From Aggregatibacter actinomycetemcomitans (GTDB lineage Bacteria; Pseudomonadota; Gammaproteobacteria; Enterobacterales; Pasteurellaceae), in the NCBI RefSeq assembly GCF_003130205.1, contig NZ_NRDF01000003.1, positions 1-64,000 of the forward strand: DNA of 64,000 nt, written 5' to 3'. This document shows, in pieces, positions 46,482 through 55,914 of this stretch. The position numbers were made by a program, and so were the translations under genes. Within the stretch, counting starts at the first letter, position 1. The number at the start of each line of letters is the position of its first letter. The notes beneath the pieces were generated by a model. It was not told the origin of the DNA. It did no database searches and worked only from the letters and a program-made list of their open reading frames with translations.

Positions 46482-47090
46482 TTATTCAATGCCAATTAAT
46501 TTATGTGTTTGCACACTTAATAACCATTTTGGTTTGTTTGCGCGTTGATTTAATTGCCCAAGTTGGGTGATGGTTTCCAGCAAATTCATTTTGCCGTTAA
46601 TTTCGCAAGGAGAAAGGTAATAGCGCTCGGCGCAGATTCTGTCTTCAATAAGTTCACAAAATGCCATAATGTTTTCATCTGCAACGATACGAACTTCATG
46701 GGCAAAATCAGTACAACGTTGTTCATATTTATGGCGGTATAAACGTTTGGGGCTGGTGGCGATGTAATCAATTTGAGGTGGGATCGGTTTCAGTCCATTG
46801 GTTTCAATGGCGAGAAAATAACCTTCCGATTTCATTTGTTCAAGCAGGATTTCAATATTTGCAACAATCGTCGGTTCGCCGCCGGTGATGATAATATTCT
46901 TTGAAGAAAACGACCGCACTTCTTCCATCACTTGCGCCAAGGTCATGCGTTCGAATTGATTATAATTGGTATCACACCAAGGACAGGCGAGATTGCACTT
47001 GCCGAAGCGCACGAAAATGCACGGCATACCGGTGTTAAAACCTTCGCCTTGCAGGCTTTCAAAAATCTCAACGATGTTGTAAGAAGGCAT
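46482..47090 (-). CDS. queE: 7-carboxy-7-deazaguanine synthase
   Basis: 202-residue radical SAM enzyme that makes CDG from carboxytetrahydropterin on the way to preQ0 and queuosine. The cluster ligands are Cys32, Cys36 and Cys39 in GKCNLACPWCDTNYNQF, and the SAM-binding IIITGGEPT is present. The start is ATG 47090 (MPSYNIVEIFESLQGEG); a longer frame from 47156 would overlap queD. It sits 26 bases after queD in one operon. Confidence 0.93.
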   Translation of the reverse strand: MPSYNIVEIFESLQGEGFNTGMPCIFVRFGKCNLACPWCDTNYNQFERMTLAQVMEEVRSFSSKNIIITGGEPTIVANIEILLEQMKSEGYFLAIETNGLKPIPPQIDYIATSPKRLYRHKYEQRCTDFAHEVRIVADENIMAFCELIEDRICAERYYLSPCEINGKMNLLETITQLGQLNQRANKPKWLLSVQTHKLIGIE

Positions 47091-47116
47091 AAAAACACTG
47101 CTATTTTGCACCGCAC

Positions 47117-47542
47117 TTATTCCCCATATTCGCAAAATGAGGTAGGCGTTTCCCATAGGCGAACGGCGGAAACGGGAAGGTTATTCTGATATTTCAATTG
47201 ATTAAAAATAAATTGAGCCAATTGTTCCGCCGTAGTACGAAAAGGGACGCCGAAGGTTTTGGAATCAAGCTGTTGCAATAGGGCGGCGATTTTGCTTTCC
47301 CGTTCACTGGTTTGATCGTAAATAAAGGCGTGATCCATGGGTTCCAGAATGGCGTGATTCACTGTTTTCTTTAAATCGCTGAAATCAATAACCATGCCTT
47401 GTTTTGCGCTTTCCTGATATAAATTCCCACGCACTTCTACCTGTAATTTATAGGTGTGCCCGTGCAAATTCTGACACTTCCCATCATGCCCATCCAACAG
47501 ATGCGCCATATCAAAGCTAAATTCTTTAGAAACTTTAAACAT
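47117..47542 (-). CDS. queD: 6-carboxytetrahydropterin synthase
   Basis: 141-residue T-fold enzyme that converts dihydroneopterin triphosphate to carboxytetrahydropterin, the second step of queuosine synthesis. The zinc ligands lie in MAHLLDGHD and NLHGHTYKLQVEV (His14, His27, His29), with Cys23 as the catalytic thiol. It is the first enzyme gene after the preQ1 riboswitch. Confidence 0.93.
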   Translation of the reverse strand: MFKVSKEFSFDMAHLLDGHDGKCQNLHGHTYKLQVEVRGNLYQESAKQGMVIDFSDLKKTVNHAILEPMDHAFIYDQTSERESKIAALLQQLDSKTFGVPFRTTAEQLAQFIFNQLKYQNNLPVSAVRLWETPTSFCEYGE

Positions 47543-47568
47543 AGTAAGCCCATTAATTCGGTTAATCG

Positions 47569-47646
47569 TTATTTAGGCATTGCCGCCCGAATAAAATTCA
47601 ATCGGTGATCACAAATGTGTTTTGAAAGGAAAAGTTGAAATGTCAT
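47569..47646 (-). CDS. 25-residue ORF behind the preQ1 riboswitch
   Basis: ATG at 47646 is preceded by AGG, six bases upstream, which is the end of the riboswitch tail. The ORF reads MTFQLFLSKHICDHRLNFIR and ends PK before TAA, 26 bases before queD. It may be a leader peptide that couples riboswitch folding to queD translation, or the remnant of a lost gene. No family is recognised. Confidence 0.35.
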   Translation of the reverse strand: MTFQLFLSKHICDHRLNFIRAAMPK

Positions 47647-47652
47647 GTGATA

Positions 47653-47687
47653 CCTAGTTTTTTTATGTAGGAGGTTTGCGAACTACA
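47653..47687 (-). ncRNA. preQ1 class I riboswitch
   Basis: On the reverse strand TGTAG and CTACA form the P1 stem around the 12-base loop TTCGCAAACCTC, followed by an A-rich tail TAAAAAAACTAGG. Stem size, loop length, TTCG-CA-AACC loop core and A-rich tail match the compact preQ1-I aptamer. The AGG at the end of the tail overlaps a ribosome site, so ligand binding should block translation. It lies upstream of queDE, the expected target. Confidence 0.85.
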
Positions 47688-47688
47688 G

Positions 47689-47722
47689 AAAAAGCGATGA
47701 TCTTTTCAGATCATCACTTTTT
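47689..47722. terminator. Bidirectional-looking terminator of lysS
   Basis: AAAAAGCGATGATC (47689-47702) pairs with GATCATCACTTTTT (47709-47722), 14 pairs with one mismatch/wobble and a six-base loop. On the reverse strand its T run ends one base before the preQ1 aptamer. Confidence 0.88.
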
Positions 47723-47732
47723 ACCAAGGTTA

Positions 47733-49241
47733 TTACTTCTGCCGCATTGCCGGGAATAAAATCACATCACGGATAGACGGCGCGTTGGCGTAGAGCATTG
47801 CCAGGCGGTCGATGCCTAGGCCTTCGCCGGCAGTCGGCGGTAAGCCGTGTTCAAGTGCGACCACGAAGTCTTCGTCTTTAAACATAGCTTCGTCATCACC
47901 GGCTTCTTTGGCGGCGACTTGTGCGTCGAAGCGGTCGTTTTGGTCTTCGGCGTCGTTTAATTCTGAGAAACCGTTGCCGATTTCACGACCGCCGATGAAG
48001 AGTTCAAAACGGTCGGTGACTTCCGGGTTTTCATCATTACGACGGGCGAGCGGTGAAATCTCTGCCGGATGTGCCATTAAGAAGGTCGGCTGAATTAAGT
48101 GATGTTCTGCCACCTCTTCAAAGATGGCGTTCACAATGCTGCCTAAGCCCCAGGATTTTTGTACTTCGATGCCTAAGCGTTCTGCGGTGGCTTTGGCGCG
48201 GTCGAAGTCGTATAAATCTTCTTTCACAATGCCTTTTTCGGCGCCGTATTTAATGGTGGCGTCGTGTAAGGTGATTCGTTCGAACGGTTTGCCGAAATCA
48301 AATTCTAAATCGCCGTATTTCACGATCGTCGTGCCTAAAATATCAAGGGCAAGTTTACGCAATAATTCTTCGGTGTTGTCCATTAAATCGTGGTAATCAG
48401 CGTAGGCTTGGTAGTATTCCAACATGGTGAATTCCGGGTTGTGACGCACGGAAACGCCTTCGTTACGGAAGTTGCGGTTCAGTTCGAATACGCGTTCAAA
48501 ACCGCCCACCACTAAACGTTTTAAGTAAAGTTCAGGAGCGATACGCAGGTACATATCCACGTCTAAGGCATTATGGTGCGTGACGAACGGACGTGCCGCT
48601 GCGCCACCCGGAATCACTTGCAACATTGGGGTTTCCACTTCCATGAAACCTTTGGAAAGGAAATATTCACGAATGCCGGCCACCACTTTGGAACGAATAA
48701 TGAAAGTGCGGCGGGATTCTTCGTTAGAAATTAAATCCAAATAACGTTGGCGATAGCGCACTTCCTGGTCGGTTAAGCCGTGGAATTTGTCCGGCAACGG
48801 ACGAAGGGCTTTGGTTAATAATTGAATTTCAGTGGCTTTTACGGTGAGTTCATTGGTTTTGGTTTTGAACAAAGCGCCTTTAATGCCCACAATATCGCCC
48901 AAATCCCAGTGACCCACATCGTCTTTATACACACCTTCAGGCAAGTTATCGCGTGCTACATAAAGCTGGATTTTACCGCTCATATCCTGAATGGTGATAA
49001 AGGTGGCTTTGCCCATGGCACGGCGGGTCATGATACGTCCGGCAATGGCAACTTCAATGTGTTTTTCTTTTAATGTTTCGCCATCTTCGGCATCGTATTT
49101 ATCGTGCAAATCCTGTGCAAGCGCATCACGACGGAATTGGTTCGGGAAGGCATTGCCTTTGGCGCGCAAGGCGGCTAATTTTTCACGACGTACCAACATT
49201 TCGCCGTTCAGGTCTAATTCTTTGACTTCTTGTTCTGACAT
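47733..49241 (-). CDS. lysS: Lysyl-tRNA synthetase, class II
   Basis: 502-residue class II synthetase. An N-terminal OB anticodon-binding domain ([23 protein letters not shown]) is followed by motif 1 ([21 protein letters not shown]), motif 2 ([27 protein letters not shown]) and motif 3 ([10 protein letters not shown]). It is downstream of prfB, the order seen in E. coli and H. influenzae. Confidence 0.97.
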   Translation of the reverse strand: MSEQEVKELDLNGEMLVRREKLAALRAKGNAFPNQFRRDALAQDLHDKYDAEDGETLKEKHIEVAIAGRIMTRRAMGKATFITIQDMSGKIQLYVARDNLPEGVYKDDVGHWDLGDIVGIKGALFKTKTNELTVKATEIQLLTKALRPLPDKFHGLTDQEVRYRQRYLDLISNEESRRTFIIRSKVVAGIREYFLSKGFMEVETPMLQVIPGGAAARPFVTHHNALDVDMYLRIAPELYLKRLVVGGFERVFELNRNFRNEGVSVRHNPEFTMLEYYQAYADYHDLMDNTEELLRKLALDILGTTIVKYGDLEFDFGKPFERITLHDATIKYGAEKGIVKEDLYDFDRAKATAERLGIEVQKSWGLGSIVNAIFEEVAEHHLIQPTFLMAHPAEISPLARRNDENPEVTDRFELFIGGREIGNGFSELNDAEDQNDRFDAQVAAKEAGDDEAMFKDEDFVVALEHGLPPTAGEGLGIDRLAMLYANAPSIRDVILFPAMRQK

Positions 49242-49274
49242 TTTTGTTTACCTTTCTTAAAATTAATAATTTCT

Positions 49275-49441
49275 TGGCTCCACCCGTTTACGGGGGGAGC
49301 TGCCGAAGGCTGAGGGGGGATTTTGTTTGCCCCCTTCCGTCCCTTCGGGACACGTTACTCGCTATGCTCGCCCCTTCTGGGTCGTTGGCAAAGCCAACGC
49401 TCAAAACACATTGTGTTTTGTCCCCCGCAAGCAGGGGAAGG
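49275..49441. repeat. Palindrome cluster between prfB and lysS
   Basis: This GC-rich 167-base stretch contains several hairpins in a row: GTCCC-TTC-GGGAC (49338-49350), GTTGGCAAAGCCAAC (49383-49397), CAAAACACA-TTG-TGTTTTG near 49402-49420, and TCCCCCGC-AAGC-AGGGGA. It is noncoding and differs in composition from its neighbours. It looks like an interspersed palindromic element; the GCAGGGGAAG core also occurs at 16766-16775. Confidence 0.55.
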
Positions 49442-49451
49442 AAAGTGTTAT

Positions 49452-50550
49452 TTACAATCCCGCTTTCAAACTCGCTTCAATAAAACGATCCAAATCGCCG
49501 TCTAACACCGCTTGTGTATTGCGGTTTTCCACGCCGGTGCGTAAATCTTTAATGCGGGAATCGTCCAACACATAAGAACGAATTTGGCTACCCCAGCCGA
49601 TGTCGGATTTATTGTCTTCCATGGCTTGTTTGTCGGCGTTTTTCTTTTGCAATTCCAGCTCGTACAACTTCGCTTTCAACTGCTTCATTGCCTGGTCTTT
49701 ATTTTTGTGTTGGGAACGGTCGTTTTGGCATTGCACCACAATACCGCTTGGCATATGGGTAATTCGCACCGCACTTTCGGTTTTGTTTACGTGCTGACCG
49801 CCCGCGCCGGACGCGCGATAGACGTCGATACGCAAGTCCGCCGGATTGATTTCGATGTCAATGTCGTCGTCGATTTCAGGATACACAAAGGCGGCGCTGA
49901 ACGAAGTGTGGCGACGGTTATTGGAATCGAACGGGCTTTTGCGCACCAAACGGTGAATGCCGGTTTCGGTACGTAACCAACCGAAGGCGTATTCGCCGCT
50001 CACTTTGATGGTGGCGGATTTTAACCCCGCCACATCGCCGTCGGAAACTTCCATTAATTCGGTTTTGAAGCCTTTGCTTTCCGCCCAACGCAAATACATG
50101 CGCAACAACATTTCCGTCCAGTCTTGCGCTTCCGTACCGCCGGAGCCGGCTTGCAAATCCACATAGCAATCGCAGGCGTCGTGTTCACCGCTGAACATAC
50201 GGCGGAATTCTAATTTTTCGAGTTGTTGTTCAAGTTCATCGAGTTCGGCAACGGCTTCGTTGAAGGTGTCTTCGTCTTCCGCTTCCACGGCAAGTTCCAA
50301 CAACCCGTCCACATCTTCCAAGCCTTGTTTCAGATTTTTGATGGTGTTCACCACCTGTACTAAAGAAACACGTTCTTTGCCGAGCGCCTGCGCTTTGTCT
50401 GCGTCATTCCACACGTCAGGCTGTTCCAGTTCGGCGTTGACTTCCTCTAAACGCTCCACTTTGGCGTCGAAGTCAAAGATACCCCCGAAGCACGGAAGTG
50501 CGGTCGGTTAAATCGGTGATTTTATTTTTGATAGGATTAATTTCAAACAT
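49452..50550 (-). CDS. prfB: Peptide chain release factor 2 (programmed frameshift)
   Basis: Release factor for UGA and UAA stop codons. The first 25 codons ([20 protein letters not shown] to LRGYL) end at TGA 50475-50473, and translation continues in the +1 frame with [20 protein letters not shown]. The total is about 365 residues. The GGQ motif is in [16 protein letters not shown]. The stop-codon recognition tripeptide of RF2 (SPF) is in [16 protein letters not shown]. It is upstream of lysS and divergent from dsbC. Confidence 0.96.
50473..50492 (-). promoter_or_regulatory. prfB +1 frameshift site
   Basis: On the reverse strand GGGGGTATCTTTGAC contains the slippery CTT and in-frame TGA preceded by a Shine-Dalgarno-like GGGGG, as in E. 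coli prfB. Low RF2 causes slippage and restores RF2. Confidence 0.95.
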
Positions 50551-50719
50551 GATGATAATGATGTAATAAAGGAATAAAGTAAGTGCGGGATTATAAGGGA
50601 TTTTGCGGGAATTGGGTAGAGCGAACGAAACTCCAACTGTGAAATTCTGTGAATTTTGCATAACGCGCCAATTACTTTTATAATTCACGCTCACTTTCAC
50701 TTATTTAGGAACAACAGAA

Positions 50720-51403
50720 ATGAAGAAAATTATTACTACGCTTTCTCTTTTGGCTATATCTATGAGTGTAACGGCAAATGATGTTGCACTGAAAAGTAAA
50801 TTGGAAAAACTTGGCGTGAAAGATATTGATATTCAAACTTCACCGATTAAAGGTTTGAAAACTGTCGTGAGCGACCAAGGCATTTTTTACGCAAGCGAAG
50901 ACGGCGAATACTTATTACAAGGCAAAATCTACAAATTAACCGATAAAGGCATTAGCAACGTCACTAATAAAGTGTTGCTGGATAAATTAAATGCGCTGAA
51001 AAATGAAATGATTGTATATCCGGCGAAAAATGAAAAACACGTCATTACTGTATTCATGGATATTACCTGCCATTACTGCCATTTGTTACATCAGCAAGTG
51101 AAAGAATATAACGATTTAGGCATTACCGTACGTTATTTGGCGTTCCCGCGTGCAGGTATGGAGAGTCAAACGGCAGGGCAAATGGAAGCGATTTTTACCG
51201 CAAAAGACCCGACATTCGCCTTAAATGAAGCGGAAAAAGGCAATCTTCCAAAAGAATTAAAGACCCCGAATGTGGTGAGAAAACATTATCTGCTTGGCGT
51301 TCAATTTGGTGTAAACGGAACGCCGACTATCATTACCAGTGAAGGCGAGGTTATTGGTGGTTATCTGAAACCTGCGGATTTATTTGCGGCGTTAGAAGGA
51401 TAA
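50720..51403 (+). CDS. dsbC: Thiol:disulfide interchange protein DsbC
   Basis: 227-residue periplasmic disulfide isomerase. A signal peptide (MKKIITTLSLLAISMSVTA) precedes an N-terminal dimerisation domain and a thioredoxin domain with the redox pair Cys117-His-Tyr-Cys120 and the cis-proline in VNGTPTIITSEG. It precedes recJ by 12 bases, as in E. coli and H. influenzae. Confidence 0.94.
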   Translation: MKKIITTLSLLAISMSVTANDVALKSKLEKLGVKDIDIQTSPIKGLKTVVSDQGIFYASEDGEYLLQGKIYKLTDKGISNVTNKVLLDKLNALKNEMIVYPAKNEKHVITVFMDITCHYCHLLHQQVKEYNDLGITVRYLAFPRAGMESQTAGQMEAIFTAKDPTFALNEAEKGNLPKELKTPNVVRKHYLLGVQFGVNGTPTIITSEGEVIGGYLKPADLFAALEG

Positions 51404-51415
51404 TAAAGATCAGCT

Positions 51416-53137
51416 GTGCAAAAACAAATCTTACGCCGTGAAGTGCCGGCAGGTAATAAACTCTGTGACGATCAGCTCCTGGATCGTCTCTATCGTTCTC
51501 GGCACATTAAAAACGCTTGCCAATTAGACCGCACTTTAGCTTCCATTCACAACCCGAATTTGATGTCCGGCTTAGATGCGGCGGTGGAGCTTCTGCGGGA
51601 AACCTATGAAAAACAGCAAAAAATTGTTATCGTCGGCGATTTTGACGCGGACGGCGCGACAAGCACGGCATTGTCGGTGTTGGCATTGCGTCAGCTCGGT
51701 TTTGCCAACGTCGCTTATTTGGTACCGAATCGCTTCGAGCAAGGTTACGGTTTAAGTGTTGCGGTGGCGCAAGAGGCATTGGCGTTGGATGTTGAACTGC
51801 TCATCACAGTGGATAACGGTGTGTCTTCCCATGAAGGCGTGGCGTTTCTAAAAGACCAGGGCGTGAATGTTATCGTCACTGACCATCATTTGCCGCCGGA
51901 AAGCTTACCGAGTGCTGATGCCATCATCAATCCGAATCTTGCCCATTGCGGTTTTCCGTCGAAAAATCTCGCCGGTGTGGGCGTGGCGTTTTATCTTATG
52001 CTTGCTTTGCGGGCGAAATTTCGTGAATTGGGCATGTTTGACGCCAAAAATCAGCCGAATTTCACCGAACTGCTGGATTTGGTGGCGTTAGGTACGGTGT
52101 CTGATGTAGTGCCGTTGGATCAAAACAATCGCATTCTGGTGTATCAGGGTTTGGCGCGCATTAAAGCGCAGCGTTGCCGTTGCGGCATCCGTGCCTTGGC
52201 GGAAGTGGCAAAACGGGATTTAGCGGGGTTTTCCGCATCGGATTTGGGTTTTTCTATTGCACCGCGATTAAATGCAGCGGGGCGTTTGGACAATATGTCC
52301 ATAGGCGTTGAATTATTGCTGGCGGAAGACATGGAAAACGCCCGAATCTTGGCGTTAGAATTAGACGGCTTAAATCAGGCGCGCAAAGAAATCGAACAGG
52401 GCATGAAGCTGGAAGCCTTAAAAATATGCCAAAATCTCACCGCACTTGAAAACCAACTGCCACATTCCATCGTGCTGTATCAGGCAGATTGGCATCAAGG
52501 TGTACTGGGTATCGTGGCGTCGCGTATTAAAGACCAATTTCACCGCCCGGTGATTGCCTTTGCGCAGGATCACGATGGTATTTTAAAAGGTTCCGCACGC
52601 TCCATTCCGGGATTGCACATTCGTGATGCGCTGGAACGGGTTTATTCGCAACACCCGGATTTAATTTTAAAATTCGGTGGTCATGCAATGGCGGCGGGCT
52701 TAAGCATTAGTGAAAACTATTTTGCCGATTTCCAACTCATTTTTAACGAGACGGTCAGTGAACTGTTGGCGCAGGAACAACTCCAAGGCAGTATTTGGAC
52801 GGATGGCGAACTGAGCGTGAATGAGCTGAATCTGAATACAGCGGAGCGTTTAAAATCTGCCGGCCCTTGGGGGCAAGCCTTCCCTGAACCTTCATTTGAC
52901 GGCGAGTTTAAAATCCTGCAACAGCGCTTGGTAGGGGAAAAACATTTAAAAATGGTGGTGGAACCCAAACTGGGCGGACCATTGATGGATGCTATCGCGT
53001 TTAATGTGGATACGCGCTATTATCCTGATTTATCAATAAAAACAGCAAAACTGGTATATAAGTTAGACATTAATGAATTTCGCGGCAATCGGGATATTCA
53101 GTTATTAATTGATTATATTGAACCTTTAGAGAATTAG
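51416..53137 (+). CDS. recJ: Single-stranded-DNA-specific exonuclease RecJ
   Basis: 573-residue 5'-3' single-strand exonuclease of the DHH family, acting in recombination and mismatch repair. Metal-binding motifs are VGDFDADGATSTALSV, VDNGVSSHEG and VTDHHLPPE; the DHHA1 segment has LKFGGHAMAAGLS. Translation appears to begin with GTG 51416; the 577-residue E. coli protein agrees in length. It is cotranscribed with dsbC and the next gene. Confidence 0.95.
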   Translation: MQKQILRREVPAGNKLCDDQLLDRLYRSRHIKNACQLDRTLASIHNPNLMSGLDAAVELLRETYEKQQKIVIVGDFDADGATSTALSVLALRQLGFANVAYLVPNRFEQGYGLSVAVAQEALALDVELLITVDNGVSSHEGVAFLKDQGVNVIVTDHHLPPESLPSADAIINPNLAHCGFPSKNLAGVGVAFYLMLALRAKFRELGMFDAKNQPNFTELLDLVALGTVSDVVPLDQNNRILVYQGLARIKAQRCRCGIRALAEVAKRDLAGFSASDLGFSIAPRLNAAGRLDNMSIGVELLLAEDMENARILALELDGLNQARKEIEQGMKLEALKICQNLTALENQLPHSIVLYQADWHQGVLGIVASRIKDQFHRPVIAFAQDHDGILKGSARSIPGLHIRDALERVYSQHPDLILKFGGHAMAAGLSISENYFADFQLIFNETVSELLAQEQLQGSIWTDGELSVNELNLNTAERLKSAGPWGQAFPEPSFDGEFKILQQRLVGEKHLKMVVEPKLGGPLMDAIAFNVDTRYYPDLSIKTAKLVYKLDINEFRGNRDIQLLIDYIEPLEN

Positions 53138-53145
53138 AGTCAGCC

Positions 53146-53817
53146 ATGTTGCGGGTCGGATTGTTTATCATGCTATTATGCGTAGGTGGGTTCGCTGCGG
53201 CACAAGCCGGCGACGAATCCGTTGCGCCTGATCCTGCTGTTTTGCTTGATGAAGAAAGCCCGGAATTTGAAGATGGCAAAGATTATTTCTCTTACGAATA
53301 TCCTATCGCCATGCCTGCCCGCAATGATCACCGCGTTATCATTCAGTTCTTTTTTGATTATGATTGCCGTGTTTGTTCCTCCGCACAAGATATTTTAGAA
53401 CTTTACACACAAATCAACCGCGACCGTGTAGTGTTGGAAGAATTCCCCGTCGCTACTAACAAAGCACGTTTCACTGCCGGTGTTTTCTTCAGTTTACAAG
53501 CCTTAAAGGCGGAACATCTGTCTTCCGCATTACTGTTTGAAACCTCGGAACGGCAGCGTTATATCAAATTATCTCGCATGGAAAATCTGGTACATTGGCT
53601 ACAAAAACAAGGCATTGATCGCGATAGCTTCTTGGAAATGTATCATTCCGATCAGATTCACCAACAAGTGAATGATGCCGTGCTGATGACGGAAGAGTAC
53701 GGCGTGTTCACCTTCCCTTATGTGATTATCAACGGCAAATACGTTTTGACTGCCAGCACGCTGTATAACGATGATTATGCGCTCGCCGTGTTGGATTTTT
53801 TAGTAAACAAAAAATAA
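53146..53817 (+). CDS. DsbA-like periplasmic thiol protein
   Basis: 223-residue exported protein with a signal peptide ([21 protein letters not shown]). The redox motif Cys-Arg-Val-Cys lies in [17 protein letters not shown] and the cis-proline in [16 protein letters not shown], both positioned as in DsbA. An acidic linker separates the signal from the domain. Its place between recJ and mtnN matches an uncharacterised gene in H. influenzae. Whether it oxidises or reduces is unknown. Confidence 0.75.
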   Translation: MLRVGLFIMLLCVGGFAAAQAGDESVAPDPAVLLDEESPEFEDGKDYFSYEYPIAMPARNDHRVIIQFFFDYDCRVCSSAQDILELYTQINRDRVVLEEFPVATNKARFTAGVFFSLQALKAEHLSSALLFETSERQRYIKLSRMENLVHWLQKQGIDRDSFLEMYHSDQIHQQVNDAVLMTEEYGVFTFPYVIINGKYVLTASTLYNDDYALAVLDFLVNKK

Positions 53818-53833
53818 TAACGCAAGGATAAAC

Positions 53834-54526
53834 ATGAAAATTGGTATTGTCGGCGCTATGGCGCAGGAAGTGGAAATTTTGGTTGGGTTAATGAACGATA
53901 AAAACGTCACAAAATTGGCTTCCGGTACGATTTATGAAGGCAAAATTCACGGCAAAAATGTTGCCTTGCTGCAATCGGGTATTGGCAAAGTCGCTGCTGC
54001 CATGGGCACCGCCGCTTTATTGCAACTTGCTAAGCCGAACCTGGTGATTAACACCGGTTCCGCCGGTGGTGTGGCGGAGGGATTGCACGTCGGCGATGTG
54101 ATTGTATCCACCGAAACCCAATACCACGATGCCGATGTGACCGCCTTCGGTTATGCCAAAGGACAGCTGCCCGCATGCCCTGTCACTTTTGTTTCTGACG
54201 CCCGTTTGGTCGAACTGGCGGAACGTACCGCAAAACAACTTGGGCAACAGGTAAAACGCGGTTTGATTTGTTCCGGCGACAGCTTTATTCAAGGCGGAGA
54301 ACGTTTGGTGCAGATTAAACAGGATTTCCCAAACGTTATTGCGGTAGAAATGGAAGCCACCGCCATTGCGCAAGTGTGTCACGCTTTTAATGTGCCGTTC
54401 GTGGTGGTGCGCGCCATTTCCGATGCGGGCGACGGCAAAGCCAATATGTCTTTTGAAGAATTTCTACCGCTCGCCGCCAAACAATCGTCCGCCATGGTTG
54501 TCGCCATGTTGACGGAGTTGAATTAA
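53834..54526 (+). CDS. mtnN: 5'-methylthioadenosine/SAH nucleosidase
   Basis: 230-residue nucleosidase (Pfs) that cleaves methylthioadenosine and S-adenosylhomocysteine, feeding methionine salvage and autoinducer-2 synthesis. [58 protein letters not shown] and [13 protein letters not shown] match the family; the catalytic aspartate is in SDAGD. It closes the prfB-side gene block. Confidence 0.95.
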   Translation: MKIGIVGAMAQEVEILVGLMNDKNVTKLASGTIYEGKIHGKNVALLQSGIGKVAAAMGTAALLQLAKPNLVINTGSAGGVAEGLHVGDVIVSTETQYHDADVTAFGYAKGQLPACPVTFVSDARLVELAERTAKQLGQQVKRGLICSGDSFIQGGERLVQIKQDFPNVIAVEMEATAIAQVCHAFNVPFVVVRAISDAGDGKANMSFEEFLPLAAKQSSAMVVAMLTELN

Positions 54527-54552
54527 CGCTTTATTTTCGCTCTGCATTGTTG

Positions 54553-54577
54553 CCGCGTACGCTTTTGCCGTACGCGG
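54553..54577 (+). terminator. Hairpin after mtnN
   Basis: CCGCGTACG and CGTACGCGG form a nine-pair stem around GCTTTTGC-type loop bases. No T run follows, so intrinsic termination is uncertain. Confidence 0.5.
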
Positions 54578-54708
54578 AAACCTAATTATCCACACACTTA
54601 TCTCTCTCATTTTTCCCGTTTTTTCTCAAAAAAAACTTGATTCTAAAGTTACTTCATATTTTATTATGGTAGCAAATTTTAATTGATAATGATAAAAGGA
54701 GAGATCAC

Positions 54709-55404
54709 ATGAAATTCAAAAAAACAACCGCCATGTTGACCGCACTTTTCGTGGCATCCGTCGCTAACGCTCACAACATATGGCTGGAACCCGTCAAGGA
54801 GGCAAATTCCGCCGGGCAATATGTGGTGAAATTCGGTCATGAACAAACGGAAATTTACCCGGAACACAAACTAAAAGCCGTTAAATTGCTGGATAGCAAC
54901 GGCAACCTCACTAACGCAACCCATCAATTCAAACAAGGCGAAGCCTATCTCAATGTCGACAATGCCTCACAAGTATTTGTCCGTTTCGATAACGGCATTT
55001 GGTCGAAGCTGCCAAACGGTAAATATGTGGAAAAAAGCAAACAACAAGAACCGACGGCGGAATTTGCTGTGAACCCAGTGAAGTTCGGCAAAGCGTTGTT
55101 GCGTTGGGACGCGCAGGCGTTGAAAGCCCATGGCATGAAATATGAACTGGTGCCGCAGGAAAAAGCGCAAGCGGGTAAACCGCTACCGATTTTGGTGTTA
55201 CACAACGGCAAGCCGGTGAAAGACATTAAAGTAGGATTGGGTGAAGACGCACCGTTCAATTTAACCAATGAAAATGGCATTGCCGAATTTACACCGCAAA
55301 AAGGCAACAACAAAGTGTGGGCGGAATTTGCGGAAAACGTGAAAGACAACCCTGATTACGATCGCCGTTTGGTGGAATATATGCTGACCTTTGAGGCGGA
55401 GTAG
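54709..55404 (+). CDS. nikK: Nickel ECF transporter accessory protein NikK
   Basis: 231-residue exported DUF4198-type protein. The signal peptide MKFKKTTAMLTALFVASVANA leaves a mature start HNIWLEP, a histidine-first terminus typical of metal-binding periplasmic partners. GKPLPILVLHNGKPVKDIKVGL and ENGIAEFTPQKG fit the beta-sandwich domain. GGAGAG precedes the ATG. It leads the nikKLMQO operon, the arrangement I know from H. influenzae nickel uptake. Confidence 0.82.
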   Translation: MKFKKTTAMLTALFVASVANAHNIWLEPVKEANSAGQYVVKFGHEQTEIYPEHKLKAVKLLDSNGNLTNATHQFKQGEAYLNVDNASQVFVRFDNGIWSKLPNGKYVEKSKQQEPTAEFAVNPVKFGKALLRWDAQALKAHGMKYELVPQEKAQAGKPLPILVLHNGKPVKDIKVGLGEDAPFNLTNENGIAEFTPQKGNNKVWAEFAENVKDNPDYDRRLVEYMLTFEAE

Positions 55405-55410
55405 GGCGTA

Positions 55411-55914
55411 ATGAAAAAAACGCCGTATTTTTTGACCGCACTTTTAGGCTTCTGTGTTGCGCCTTATGCCATGGCGCACGCCCTTTACGTGTTTGCCCAG
55501 TATGACGGGCAAGCCGTGACGGGAAAATCCTATTATTCCGACATGACCCCCGCCGCCGAAACCTATGTGGAGGTGTGGCGTCAAGGGGAAAATCAGCCGT
55601 TGCTCATGGGCAAAACCGACAATGAAGGCTATTTTCGTCTACCGTTAAAAGCGGATCCGAATATCGCGTTGAAAGTGGTCGTGGAAGGCGAGGAAGGGCA
55701 TCGAGCGACGGTCGTGGCGGACAGAATTACGACGAATGCTGGCGCAACAACACAAATCGGTGATGAAAGCCTGCTGTTGCTGCGCGGCGACATTGCACAG
55801 TTGCGCGATAAAATTTATCTGCACGATATTTTAGGCGGAATCGGTTACATTGTGGGAATTGCGGGTATTGCCGCTTGGCTAAAAGCCCGTAAGTTAAGAA
55901 AAGGACATCAATAA
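55411..55914 (+). CDS. nikL: Nickel ECF transporter accessory protein NikL
   Basis: 167-residue protein with a signal sequence ending AMA before HALYVFAQYDG, again a histidine at the mature N-terminus. A carboxypeptidase-regulatory-like beta domain (KTDNEGYFRLPLKADPN) and one C-terminal membrane helix (IGYIVGIAGIAAWLKARK) follow. It overlaps nikM by one base (TAATG). It probably couples the periplasmic partner to NikM. Confidence 0.82.
   Translation: MKKTPYFLTALLGFCVAPYAMAHALYVFAQYDGQAVTGKSYYSDMTPAAETYVEVWRQGENQPLLMGKTDNEGYFRLPLKADPNIALKVVVEGEEGHRATVVADRITTNAGATTQIGDESLLLLRGDIAQLRDKIYLHDILGGIGYIVGIAGIAAWLKARKLRKGHQ

Noticed and set aside
50551-50700. Longer N-terminal reading upstream of prfB
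   Set aside because: The frame is open upstream, but [10 protein letters not shown] at 50550 is the normal RF2 start; the extension covers the promoter region.
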